A stretch of DNA of 64,000 nucleotides from Paracoccus aurantiacus (GTDB lineage Bacteria > Pseudomonadota > Alphaproteobacteria > Rhodobacterales > Rhodobacteraceae), in assembly GCF_007993065.1 (NCBI RefSeq), contig NZ_VOPL01000004.1, positions 248,001 to 312,000 of the forward strand, read 5' to 3'. Positions 56,666 to 64,000 of this stretch are shown one piece after another. The stretch's first letter is position 1; the number at the start of each line of letters is the position of its first letter. Made by a program: the position numbers and the translations under genes. The notes under the pieces were generated by a model. That model had not been told where the DNA came from, searched no databases, and saw only the letters and a list, made by a program, of their open reading frames with translations.

Positions 56666-58564
56666 ATGGCCGACTTCCTGCTGCTCGCAACGGTCTATCT
56701 GTTCACGATGATCGTGGCCGTTCCGCTATCGACGCGGCTCGGGCTCGGCTCTGTTCTGGGCTATCTGATCGCCGGTATCGTCATCGGCCCGATCCTTGGG
56801 TTGAGCGGAAGCGAAGTGACCGACCTTCAGCATTTCGCGGAATTTGGCGTCGTGATGATGCTGTTCATCATCGGCCTAGAACTGGAGCCCCGCGTCCTTT
56901 GGGGCATGCGCAAGCGGCTGATCGGCGTCGGCGGCAGCCAGATCCTTGGCACCGTCGTGCTGATCTTCGCGGCGTCCATGATGCTGAATCAAAGCTGGCA
57001 GGTGTCGCTGGCGCTTGGCATGATACTGTCGCTCAGTTCGACCGCGATCGTGTTGCAGACGCTGTCCGAGAAGAACCTGATGCAGACGCGCGGCGGGCGC
57101 GATGCCTTCGCGGTGCTGCTGACGCAGGATATCGCGGTGATCCCGATGCTGGCGCTGATGCCGCTTCTGGGACAGGCCGGAGGGCACGGCGCGTCGGGGG
57201 GCGATCACGGTTCGGTCGGCGGGGCGTTCATGGCGCAGCTTCCCGGTTGGGCGGCTGCTTTGGTGACGCTGGCTGCCATTGCCTTCGTGGTCATTATTGG
57301 CAATTACGCGATCCGACCCTTGTTCCGCTTCGTCCATTCCGCGCGCCTGCGCGAGATGGATACCGTCATGGCGCTGTTCATCGTGGTCGGCATCGCCTCG
57401 ATGATGAGCTTCGTGGGCCTTTCGCCTGCGCTTGGCACGTTTCTGGCTGGCGTGATGCTGGCAGGTTCGGAGTTCAAGCATGAGCTTGAAAGCCAGATCG
57501 AGCCGTTCAAGGGTCTGCTGCTTGGACTGTTCTTCATCACGGTTGGCGCCGGGATGGATTTCGCGCTGCTGGCAGAGATGCCGCTGATCGTGATCGGCGT
57601 AACGGCCGCGCTGATCGCGATCAAGGCGGGGGTGCTGCATGCCATTGCGCGTTCGGTGCGCATGGCACCGCGTGATCGGGCGCTGTTCACGCTGTCGCTG
57701 GCGCAGGCGGGCGAATTCGGCTTCGTGCTGATCTCTTATGCGGTGGCGCTGAACGTGCTGCCGGACCGCGTCGCGCAGGGCTTCCTGCTGGTGATTGCCC
57801 TGTCGATGCTGGTCACGCCCCTTCTGTTTATCGCGAACGACCTTATCAGCCGCCGTTTGGCCGAGGCCGCTGCAGAACAACCGCATCGCGCGGATCAGAT
57901 CGAGGATCAACAGCCGATTATCATCGCGGGGATCGGGCGTTTCGGTCAGGTGGTGAATCGTCTGGTCACGAATGTCGGCCTGAAGACGACGGTGCTAGAC
58001 CACGATCTGAAACTGATCCAGCTGATGCGCCGCTTCGGCTTCAAGGGCTATTTCGGCGATCCGACCCGGCCAGAGATCCTGGCCGCTGCGGGGCTTGATC
58101 GCGCGCAGATCCTTGTCGCAGCGCTCGACAACCCGGAAAGCAATGTGACGCTGGTGCGCTATGCGCGCGAGAAGCGGCCCGATCTGAAGATCATCGCGCG
58201 TGCGCGGGACCGCATCACGGTCTATCAGCTTTATGCTGCAGGTGCCGATCACATCGTCCGCGAGATGTTCGATTCCAGCCTGAGGGTCGGGCGCTATGTG
58301 CTGGAGAATGCAGGATTTTCGGAATATGAGGCACATGAGGCGGAATCGATCTTCTACAAGATCGACCGTGCCAGCCTTCGAGAGCTTGCCGAGCTTTGGA
58401 ACCCGGAACTTCCGACCGAGGAAAATGAGGCCTATATCGCGCGTGTCCGCATGATCAACCAGCAGCTTGAAGCGGCCCTGACCGAGCGTTTTGCCCACGG
58501 ACCGGCAGCCGGTCCGATCGTTCCTGACCGTCCGCCCGAACCGGAAGATATCCTGAACCCCTAG
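56666..58564 (+). CDS. CPA2 family cation:proton antiporter (KefB/KefC type)
   Basis: A 632-aa membrane protein with about 12-13 transmembrane segments. GYLIAGIVIGPILGL, FAEFGVVMMLFIIGLELEP and LSLSSTAIVLQTLSEKN in the first half are CPA2 motifs. A RCK/TrkA-N domain (about 412-530) has IIAGIGRFGQVVNRLV and FGDPTRPEILAAAGLD. It exports potassium or another cation in exchange for protons. The gating partner KefF/G is absent. It starts 6 bp after the big membrane protein gene. Confidence 0.92.
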   Translation: MADFLLLATVYLFTMIVAVPLSTRLGLGSVLGYLIAGIVIGPILGLSGSEVTDLQHFAEFGVVMMLFIIGLELEPRVLWGMRKRLIGVGGSQILGTVVLIFAASMMLNQSWQVSLALGMILSLSSTAIVLQTLSEKNLMQTRGGRDAFAVLLTQDIAVIPMLALMPLLGQAGGHGASGGDHGSVGGAFMAQLPGWAAALVTLAAIAFVVIIGNYAIRPLFRFVHSARLREMDTVMALFIVVGIASMMSFVGLSPALGTFLAGVMLAGSEFKHELESQIEPFKGLLLGLFFITVGAGMDFALLAEMPLIVIGVTAALIAIKAGVLHAIARSVRMAPRDRALFTLSLAQAGEFGFVLISYAVALNVLPDRVAQGFLLVIALSMLVTPLLFIANDLISRRLAEAAAEQPHRADQIEDQQPIIIAGIGRFGQVVNRLVTNVGLKTTVLDHDLKLIQLMRRFGFKGYFGDPTRPEILAAAGLDRAQILVAALDNPESNVTLVRYAREKRPDLKIIARARDRITVYQLYAAGADHIVREMFDSSLRVGRYVLENAGFSEYEAHEAESIFYKIDRASLRELAELWNPELPTEENEAYIARVRMINQQLEAALTERFAHGPAAGPIVPDRPPEPEDILNP

Positions 58565-58585
58565 CGCTTTGATGATGCATCAATG

Positions 58586-58613
58586 AAAAAGGCCGCCCCG
58601 AAGGACGGCCTTT
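58586..58613 (-). terminator. terminator of carD (bidirectional)
   Basis: GGCCGCCCCGAAGGACGGCC stem-loop between two convergent genes; the minus strand ends in TTTTT, the plus strand in TTT. Confidence 0.75.
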
Positions 58614-58632
58614 CAGCTGGTTTTCGACAAGA

Positions 58633-59142
58633 TCAGGCAGCGCGCGCCAGCAGAACGTCATCGACCTTCTTCTGCGCGCCGGCGGCGTCCATGCCGCCCA
58701 CGGCCGCAACCTCTCTGGTCAGCCGGTCAAGCGCTGCTTCGTAAAGCTGACGCTCGGAATAGGACTGCTCGCGCTGATCGTCATTGCGGTGCAGGTCGCG
58801 CACGACCTCTGCAATGGCGAGCAGATCGCCGGAATTGATCTTCTGTTCGTATTCCTGCGCGCGGCGCGACCACATGGCGCGCTTTACGCGGGCTTTGCCC
58901 TTCAGCGTTGCCAGCGCCTGATCGACAAGGTCGGGGCTGGCAAGGCTGCGCATCCCGATCTCGGTCGCGCGGGCAGTCGGCACGCGCAGGGTCATCTTGT
59001 CCTTTTCGAACGAAATCACGAACATTTCCAGCTTCATGCCGGCGACTTCCTGTTCTTCGATCGAAACGATCTTGCCCACGCCATGTGCGGGATAGACAAC
59101 GAAGTCATCGGGGCGGAATTCGGATTTCTTGGCTTTGGACAT
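58633..59142 (-). CDS. CarD family transcriptional regulator
   Basis: A 169-aa RNA polymerase-binding factor that stabilises open promoter complexes, common in alphaproteobacteria. DFVVYPAHGVGKIVSIEEQEVAGMKLEMFVISF is the RNAP-interacting Tudor-like domain. KGKARVKRAMWSRRAQEYEQKINSGDLLAIAEVVRDL starts the helical DNA-binding part. The start at 59142 has GGAAGGA upstream. Confidence 0.93.
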   Translation of the reverse strand: MSKAKKSEFRPDDFVVYPAHGVGKIVSIEEQEVAGMKLEMFVISFEKDKMTLRVPTARATEIGMRSLASPDLVDQALATLKGKARVKRAMWSRRAQEYEQKINSGDLLAIAEVVRDLHRNDDQREQSYSERQLYEAALDRLTREVAAVGGMDAAGAQKKVDDVLLARAA

Positions 59143-59496
59143 TCGTGGTTCCTTCCATCGGGCGCAGCCGCTGCGCTGTATTCGGCGGCGCAAACGGCCC
59201 GACGGTGGGGCATTACCCCTTCCGCAGGCCGGGTTTTCTGATTCATATATCCATCGGGCAGACGATGGATTTCCTACCTTTCCATGCCGGGAGAGGGCGT
59301 TCGCCCGGATGTTTTGTAACAGAACTATATCACAAAAAACGCGGCGAAAAAAGATAGCTGTCCTCGCCGCCTGTCAGGGGCAAAGATGGGCAGGAAATCA
59401 CGGGTTTTCAAGCCGCTGAGCAGTCGCCAGCAGCAAAATATCCGCCAGCCGAATCAGTCGTCCACGAGCACACAGAGAATCGCCGTCGACGAACGT
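59143..59496. other. 354-bp gap between carD and fdxA
   Basis: No gene seen. It holds the carD promoter region with AT-rich sequence around 59310-59350 and a -10-like TATAGT on the minus strand at 59324-59329. I see no clear terminator for fdxA. Confidence 0.4.
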
Positions 59497-59835
59497 TCAG
59501 TCGCCCTCGCCGGGATTGGGGCTGAAATATTTCTCCAGCTTGCCGGTCACGCCGTCCATAGATTCGTATCCGGGCATCGGCTCTTTCTTGCGGGTGATGA
59601 CCGGCCATTGTTCGGCATATTTGCGGTTCATCTCGACCCAGGGTTCCATATCCGGTTCCGTATCGGGACGAATCGCGTCAGCGGGGCATTCCGGCTCGCA
59701 CACGCCGCAATCGATACACTCGTCAGGGTGAATGACGAGCGTGTTCTCGCCCTCGTAGAAGCAGTCCACCGGGCAGACTTCGACGCAATCGGTATATTTG
59801 CACATGATGCAATTATCGGTAACGATATAGGTCAT
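59497..59835 (-). CDS. fdxA: 7Fe ferredoxin (FdxA type)
   Basis: A 112-aa electron carrier with one [3Fe-4S] and one [4Fe-4S] cluster. [18 protein letters not shown] and [16 protein letters not shown] hold the cluster cysteines, followed by the long C-terminal tail typical of Azotobacter-type ferredoxin. Its electron partner is unknown. It is on the same strand as carD and olsA. Confidence 0.94.
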   Translation of the reverse strand: MTYIVTDNCIMCKYTDCVEVCPVDCFYEGENTLVIHPDECIDCGVCEPECPADAIRPDTEPDMEPWVEMNRKYAEQWPVITRKKEPMPGYESMDGVTGKLEKYFSPNPGEGD

Positions 59836-59875
59836 CTGGGCATCCTTTGCGGCATTCGGCCTTCACCTAGACCGC

Positions 59876-60754
59876 TCAGTCCTGCCTTTCAAGGCCCGTT
59901 CTGGGGGGAGGGGCCTGTCCTTCGAAGGGCAGCGCATCGCGAATTGCGGTTTCCGCCGCGCGCGACAGGCTTTTCCGGGTCTCACCGGCCACGGGGATCG
60001 GCCTATGCAGCACGACTTCGACGCTGCCTTGCCGTCGTGCAGACAGAACCGACAGGATATGCGGCCCAAGCGCCATGTCGCCCCACCACCCGTAAAAGCG
60101 CGGGTCGGTTCCGGCTGGTGCGCGATAGATCGCCGTGACAGGCTGGATCGCAAGGCCCTGCGGCAGTTCAGGTGCCAGAAAGCCCTGAAACAGCGTCGGC
60201 TTGAAGGGCAGGACGCGCTGACCGTCGCTTGACGTGCCTTCCGGGAAGAAAAGCAGACGGTGCCCGGCTGCCGTGCGTTCGGCAAACTCGGCTGCCTGTG
60301 CGGCCGCAAGGCGCGGGTCGCGGGCCACGAAATGGGTATTCGTCACGCGGGTCAGGATATTGATGCCGGGCCATCCCGCCACCTCGGCCTTCGAGACGAA
60401 AAAGACTGGCATCGCCGCGTTTAGGCTGAGGATGTCGAGCCAGCTTGAATGATTGGCGACGACTGCACCCGGCCCTGTCATGGGAACGCCCGTTCGCTGC
60501 CAGGTGATGCCAATGCACCACAGCACCGCGCGGCATACGCCCTGCACGAACGGCCCCGTTACCGGGCGGCAAAGGCCCGTAAAAGGACGTTCCATCAGGC
60601 GCAGAAGCATCAGGATCGGGACGCCGAGCCCCAGCACCGTCATCGCCGGCAGCCCGCGATACAGCACGCGCAACCACCCGCCCGCACCGGGAGGCGGCGG
60701 CGCGGCAGGCGGCTCGCCCAGCCAGGTGCGGGAATTCAGCCCTTGGTCTGCCAT
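59876..60754 (-). CDS. olsA: lysophospholipid acyltransferase (OlsA-like)
   Basis: A 292-aa membrane-bound PlsC-type acyltransferase. The catalytic H102-x4-D107 (NHSSWLD) and FPEGTSS motifs are present after an N-terminal hydrophobic segment. Its gene overlaps olsB by 19 bp, so it most likely adds the second fatty acid to lyso-ornithine lipid. A general lysophosphatidate acyltransferase role is possible. Confidence 0.88.
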   Translation of the reverse strand: MADQGLNSRTWLGEPPAAPPPPGAGGWLRVLYRGLPAMTVLGLGVPILMLLRLMERPFTGLCRPVTGPFVQGVCRAVLWCIGITWQRTGVPMTGPGAVVANHSSWLDILSLNAAMPVFFVSKAEVAGWPGINILTRVTNTHFVARDPRLAAAQAAEFAERTAAGHRLLFFPEGTSSDGQRVLPFKPTLFQGFLAPELPQGLAIQPVTAIYRAPAGTDPRFYGWWGDMALGPHILSVLSARRQGSVEVVLHRPIPVAGETRKSLSRAAETAIRDALPFEGQAPPPRTGLERQD

Positions 60755-61521
60755 CGGGAGGTGTAGTAATCGCGATGCTTGGCTGACATGGCGGCGGTGT
60801 CCATCATCAGCAGAACATCCGTGGTGTTGAAGGCCCGGTCCAGATACGCGCCTTCGCCGACAGTGCCGCCAAGGCGCAGATATGCCTTGATGAGCGCGGG
60901 CATCCCCAGCATCGCCGCGCGCCGGTCGAGGTCATCATCGGCGACAAGGTCCATGCGCTGAAACCCGTCAGCGCGTGCCACGGGCCGCATCTCCTCGGGC
61001 GCGAGGTGGTTCTTATGCAGCCAGCTCAGCGGTTGGGCGAGTGACTGGGCGTCCGTTCCGTGAAACGAGGCGACGCCGAACAGGATCTCGACCCCGCGTT
61101 GCAGCACATATTCCGAAAGCGCGTTCCACATCAGGAACATCCCCGCCCCGCCGCGATATTCCGGCAGCACGCAGGACCGGCCGAGTTCCAGAAGCGGCCG
61201 GCCCGAGGCTTTGAGCCGCGTCAGGTCGTATTCGCTGTCGCAATAGAATCGTCCGAATTTTTCGGCACGCTCGCCGGGCAGCAGGCGATAGACGCCGACG
61301 ACCTGATCCAGCGCCGCCGGATCGCGCCGCTTGTCGATCAGCACCAGGTGGTCAACGACATCGTCGAATTCGTCACGCTCCAGCCGCGAATGATGATCGA
61401 CCAGCGGGCCATCGCCGCCCAGTTCCTCGACGAAAACACGGTAGCGCAGGCGTTGCGCGGCCTGCAGGTCGGATATCTCTGTCGCCAGACGTATGTCGAA
61501 GAAGTTGTTGTCGATGGCCAT
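60736..61521 (-). CDS. olsB: L-ornithine N(alpha)-acyltransferase
   Basis: Transfers a 3-hydroxyacyl group from acyl carrier protein to ornithine, the first step of ornithine lipid synthesis. The 261-aa protein has the GNAT-like LRYRVFVEELGGDGPLVDHHSRLERDEFDDVVDHLVLID and LLELGRSCVLPEYRGGAGMFLMWNALSEYV blocks. I chose the ATG at 61521. It pairs with olsA as one unit. Confidence 0.9.
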   Translation of the reverse strand: MAIDNNFFDIRLATEISDLQAAQRLRYRVFVEELGGDGPLVDHHSRLERDEFDDVVDHLVLIDKRRDPAALDQVVGVYRLLPGERAEKFGRFYCDSEYDLTRLKASGRPLLELGRSCVLPEYRGGAGMFLMWNALSEYVLQRGVEILFGVASFHGTDAQSLAQPLSWLHKNHLAPEEMRPVARADGFQRMDLVADDDLDRRAAMLGMPALIKAYLRLGGTVGEGAYLDRAFNTTDVLLMMDTAAMSAKHRDYYTSRWQTKG

Positions 61522-61659
61522 GAATCCGCCTGAGAGGATCAAACGTGCAGTGTCTAGGCAAGGCGCGGCGTCAATGCAACAGCGCGAAACAACGAATTGG
61601 TTGAGTGGAACGAAAGTTGACTCGACCCAAGGTTGAATTAGGCTGTCCTTATGACGGCC

Positions 61660-61839
61660 TCACCCCTCATCTGTCTCAACGAGTTCCAGAACCACGCGCC
61701 GGGCGTCGATGACGCGTTTGCCGGCATCTGCGAAATTGACGGTGATACGATCACCGATATTCGACTGCACCTGGCCAAGGCCCCATTCCGGCGCGCCGGG
61801 GTGGCGAACGATCATGCCTGGTTCCAGAAATTCATTCAT
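61660..61839 (-). CDS. DUF3553 domain protein (59 aa)
   Basis: A 59-aa protein matching DUF3553: LEPGMIVRHPGAPEWGLGQVQSNIGDRITVNFADAGKRVID, a small beta-rich domain also found at the end of some helicases. It is divergent from chpT, the two start codons being only 18 bp apart with AAGGG and AGGAAAG ribosome sites in that gap. Each gene's promoter must therefore lie within or beyond the other. Confidence 0.83.
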   Translation of the reverse strand: MNEFLEPGMIVRHPGAPEWGLGQVQSNIGDRITVNFADAGKRVIDARRVVLELVETDEG

Positions 61840-61857
61840 CAGGAAAGCCCTTCGACA

Positions 61858-62514
61858 ATGGAATACGCCCCCATCCCACATTCCGCAAACGGTGCTGCCC
61901 GGCAAGAGGATATTGCCAATATCGTGGCTCTTCTCGGCTCGCGGCTGTGTCATGACCTGATTTCGCCGCTGGGCGCGATCGGCAACGGGGTCGAACTTCT
62001 GCAGATGTCGGGGGACTGGCCTGCGCTGCAAAGCAGCCCGGAAATGTCGTTGATCGAAGATGCATTGCAGGCAGCGCGCGCGCGGATCGCGCTGTTTCGC
62101 GTGGCGTTCGGATCGGCGGGCGGCAGTCAGCGCCTGCCGCAGGCAGAGTTCGCCGCGCTTGTCGCGGACGCTGCGAAAGCCGGGCGCATGCGCATCACGC
62201 TTGATGCGCCGGGCGATCACGGGCGCGGCGCCGTCAAGCTGGTGATGCTGTCATTGATGTGCATGGAAACCGCGATGCCCTGGGGCGCGTCGGTCACGAT
62301 AAGCCAAAGCGGGCGTGACTGGCTGATCCGCGCCGAGGCAGAACGGACGCGCCACAACCCCACACTATGGGCATGGCTTGGCACGCCCCGGTCGGGCAGT
62401 GCGCAACCGTCGGCGTCAGAGGTCCATTTCCCGCTCCTCGGTCTCGCCGCGGCGGAAATGTCGCGCCCTATCCGTTGGTCACTGACCGAAGCCGGGGCCG
62501 AGATCGCTTTCTGA
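61858..62514 (+). CDS. chpT: histidine phosphotransferase ChpT
   Basis: Dimeric phosphotransferase that relays phosphate from the kinase CckA to CtrA and CpdR, controlling cell cycle or motility and gene transfer agent genes. The 218-aa protein has the phospho-His at H32 in LGSRLCHDLISPLGAIGNGVELL, then a degenerate HATPase-like domain (about 100-218). I chose the ATG at 61858; the longer frame back to 61651 is a shadow of DUF3553. No cckA or ctrA is in the window. Confidence 0.88.
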   Translation: MEYAPIPHSANGAARQEDIANIVALLGSRLCHDLISPLGAIGNGVELLQMSGDWPALQSSPEMSLIEDALQAARARIALFRVAFGSAGGSQRLPQAEFAALVADAAKAGRMRITLDAPGDHGRGAVKLVMLSLMCMETAMPWGASVTISQSGRDWLIRAEAERTRHNPTLWAWLGTPRSGSAQPSASEVHFPLLGLAAAEMSRPIRWSLTEAGAEIAF

Positions 62515-62537
62515 TCGCGGCCCCGCCTGAAGCCAGT

Positions 62538-63806
62538 TCAGTCGCGGGTGGTACCGTCGCCCGTGACGATATATTTAAAGCTGGTCAGCTGCTCTGCCCC
62601 GACGGGTCCGCGCGCATGCATCTTGCCGGTGGCGATGCCGATTTCCGCGCCCATGCCGAATTCACCGCCATCGGCGAACTGGGTTGAGGCGTTGCGCATC
62701 AGGATCGCGCTGTCCAACCGCTGGAAGAAGCGCGCAGCGGTGGCATCGTTCTCGGTCAGGATGGCCTCTGTATGGCCAGAGCCGTGTTCGCGGATATGGG
62801 CAATCGCCCCGTCGACGCCATCGACCAGTCGCGCGGCGATGATCATGTCCAGAAATTCGTGGCCAAAATCCTCGGGGCGGGCAGGGGTGGTGCCGGCGAT
62901 ATCGGCCAGTTCGCCCTCGGCCCGGACCTCGACACCTGCATCCAGCAGATCGCGGATCAGCACATCGCCATGCTTTGCAAGGAACGCGCGGTCGATCAGC
63001 AGGCATTCGGCGGAACCACAGACGCCTGTGCGCCGGGTCTTGGCGTTCAGCACGACGCGGCGCGCCTTTTCCAGATCGGCATCGGCATCGGCATAGACAT
63101 GGCAGATGCCTTCCAGATGCGCGAAGACCGGCACCCGTGCCTCGCGCTGCACCAGCCCCACCAGCCCCTTGCCGCCGCGCGGTATGATGACGTCGATCAG
63201 CCCCTGCGCGCGCAGCATTGCGGCCACGGCTTCGCGGTCGCGGGTGGGGACGATCTGGATTGCCGCCTCGGGCAGTTTTGCGGCCCGCAGCCCCTCGACC
63301 ATACAGTCATGCAGCGCGGCCGATGAGTGGATCGAATCGCTGCCGCCCCGCAGGATCACCGCATTGCCCGATTTCAGCGCCAGCGCACCTGCGTCCGCCG
63401 TGACATTCGGCCGGCTTTCATAGATCACGCCCAACACGCCAAGCGGGGTCGAAACGCGCTGGATATGCAACCCGGTCGGGCGATCCCACTCGGTCAGGAC
63501 GCGGCCCACAGGATCAGGCTGTTCGGCGATGGCGCGCAGGCTGTCGACGATCCCGCGCAACCGGTCCGGCGTCAGCGTCAGCCGGTCAATCATGGCATCC
63601 GACAACCCCTTGTCGCGGGCATAATCGAGATCTTTCGCATTCGCCGCGAGAATTTCCGCTTCGCGCTGCCTGACCGCGTCTGCTGACGCGATCAGGGCTG
63701 CATGCTTGCGTTCTGCGCTGGCAAAGGCCAGTTCCGCCGCAGCGCTTCGCGCATCGCGGCCCATCCGGGCAATCAGCGCGTCCGCAGTTTCCATTGCGCC
63801 GTCCAT
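62538..63806 (-). CDS. proA: gamma-glutamyl phosphate reductase
   Basis: NADPH enzyme of proline synthesis that reduces gamma-glutamyl phosphate to the semialdehyde. The 422-aa protein has [33 protein letters not shown] and the catalytic Cys region [16 protein letters not shown], with [23 protein letters not shown] near the end. The ATG at 63806 follows GGAAGGAGA. Its usual partner proB is not adjacent; pgk lies directly upstream. Confidence 0.96.
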   Translation of the reverse strand: MDGAMETADALIARMGRDARSAAAELAFASAERKHAALIASADAVRQREAEILAANAKDLDYARDKGLSDAMIDRLTLTPDRLRGIVDSLRAIAEQPDPVGRVLTEWDRPTGLHIQRVSTPLGVLGVIYESRPNVTADAGALALKSGNAVILRGGSDSIHSSAALHDCMVEGLRAAKLPEAAIQIVPTRDREAVAAMLRAQGLIDVIIPRGGKGLVGLVQREARVPVFAHLEGICHVYADADADLEKARRVVLNAKTRRTGVCGSAECLLIDRAFLAKHGDVLIRDLLDAGVEVRAEGELADIAGTTPARPEDFGHEFLDMIIAARLVDGVDGAIAHIREHGSGHTEAILTENDATAARFFQRLDSAILMRNASTQFADGGEFGMGAEIGIATGKMHARGPVGAEQLTSFKYIVTGDGTTRD

Positions 63807-63843
63807 CCTGTCTCCTTCCCCGGTCTTGCCGGGTGAAATGGGG

Positions 63844-64000
63844 TCACTGCCGTCCGTCGGCAAGTGCCGCGACGCCGGGCAGGTCCTTGCCTTCCATCCA
63901 TTCAAGGAAGGCACCCCCGGCTGTCGAGATAAAGGTGAAATCATCGGCCACACCGGCCTTGTTCAGTGCCGCGACCGTATCGCCGCCACCAGCGACAGAA
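63844..64000 (-). CDS. pgk: phosphoglycerate kinase, 3' end (5' truncated by window)
   Basis: The last 52 residues of a protein running off the right edge. [33 protein letters not shown] followed by LPGVAALAD is the conserved C-terminus of phosphoglycerate kinase, with the GGGDT nucleotide-binding motif. It ends 37 bp before the proA start. The rest of the gene is outside the window. Confidence 0.92.
   Translation of the reverse strand, partial: SVAGGGDTVAALNKAGVADDFTFISTAGGAFLEWMEGKDLPGVAALADGRQ

Noticed and set aside
63844..64000. First guess that the gene upstream of proA was proB
   Set aside because: Translation of the visible 52 codons gives the C-terminus of phosphoglycerate kinase ([10 protein letters not shown]...), not glutamate 5-kinase.

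Overview
The window is a gene-dense, GC-rich (roughly 60-65 % by eye) chromosomal segment of an alphaproteobacterium. The best match is Rhodobacterales, close to Paracoccus or Rhodobacter. The reasons are the sdhCDAB operon with small lipoprotein genes between sdhA and sdhB, an atpI-atpB-atpE-atpF'-atpF operon with two b-type subunits, CarD beside a 7Fe ferredoxin, ChpT, OlsBA, and a PIN protein of the kind named after Rhodobacter RSP_2648. No rRNA or tRNA gene, prophage, insertion sequence or CRISPR array was seen. The window looks like core chromosome with small accessory patches.

Layout. 1-7.6 kb: 3' end of a class II DAHP synthase, a ThiE-like protein, a TrmJ-like RNA methyltransferase, then a tight plus-strand run: 56-aa ORF, murA, DUF2948, GNAT, hisD, UPF0262, low-molecular-weight phosphatase. 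7.6-18.2 kb: a thiolase and the Entner-Doudoroff block (edd; zwf-pgl-pgi; eda with an MFS gene), interrupted by an RlmI-like methyltransferase and a PIN gene. edd, zwf and eda each carry a related operator-like sequence 32-38 bp before the start codon. 18.2-24.8 kb: TAXI binding protein, lytic transglycosylase, lpdA, two tandem MAPEG genes, an EVE-domain gene and several small genes (accessory patch). 24.8-34.9 kb: minus-strand TCA block mdh / sucC-X-sucD / lipoprotein-DUF805-DUF805-40-aa ORF-odhA-odhB-Y, where X and Y are visibly AT-richer orphan genes. 35-41 kb: TauE/SafE permease, NnrU-like protein, DUF1737, sdhC-sdhD-sdhA-two lipoproteins-sdhB. 41-46.5 kb: DUF4375-like secreted protein, ArsR regulator, ATP synthase FO operon, OmpA-like lipoprotein. 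46.6-53.4 kb: nth, adenosine kinase, tyrA, hisC, MobA-like transferase, metY, SIMPL protein. 53.5-64 kb: a 1043-aa membrane protein that looks like a GspL/PilM-type plus GspC/PilP-type fusion, a CPA2 antiporter, carD, fdxA, olsA, olsB, DUF3553, chpT, proA and the 3' end of pgk.

How the genes fit together. Glucose 6-phosphate can be taken through Zwf, Pgl, Edd and Eda to pyruvate and glyceraldehyde 3-phosphate. The TCA block supplies 2-oxoglutarate dehydrogenase, succinyl-CoA synthetase, succinate dehydrogenase and malate dehydrogenase, whose reducing power drives the ATP synthase encoded nearby. The promoters of sucC and sdhC both carry two copies of the 8-bp palindrome GTGATCAC (one copy with one mismatch) exactly 21 bp apart, which suggests one regulator for both operons. 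The most unusual items are this paired operator, the Entner-Doudoroff operator set, the orphan genes X and Y inside TCA operons, the GspL/GspC-like fusion, and a promoter module used twice ahead of two unrelated small genes.
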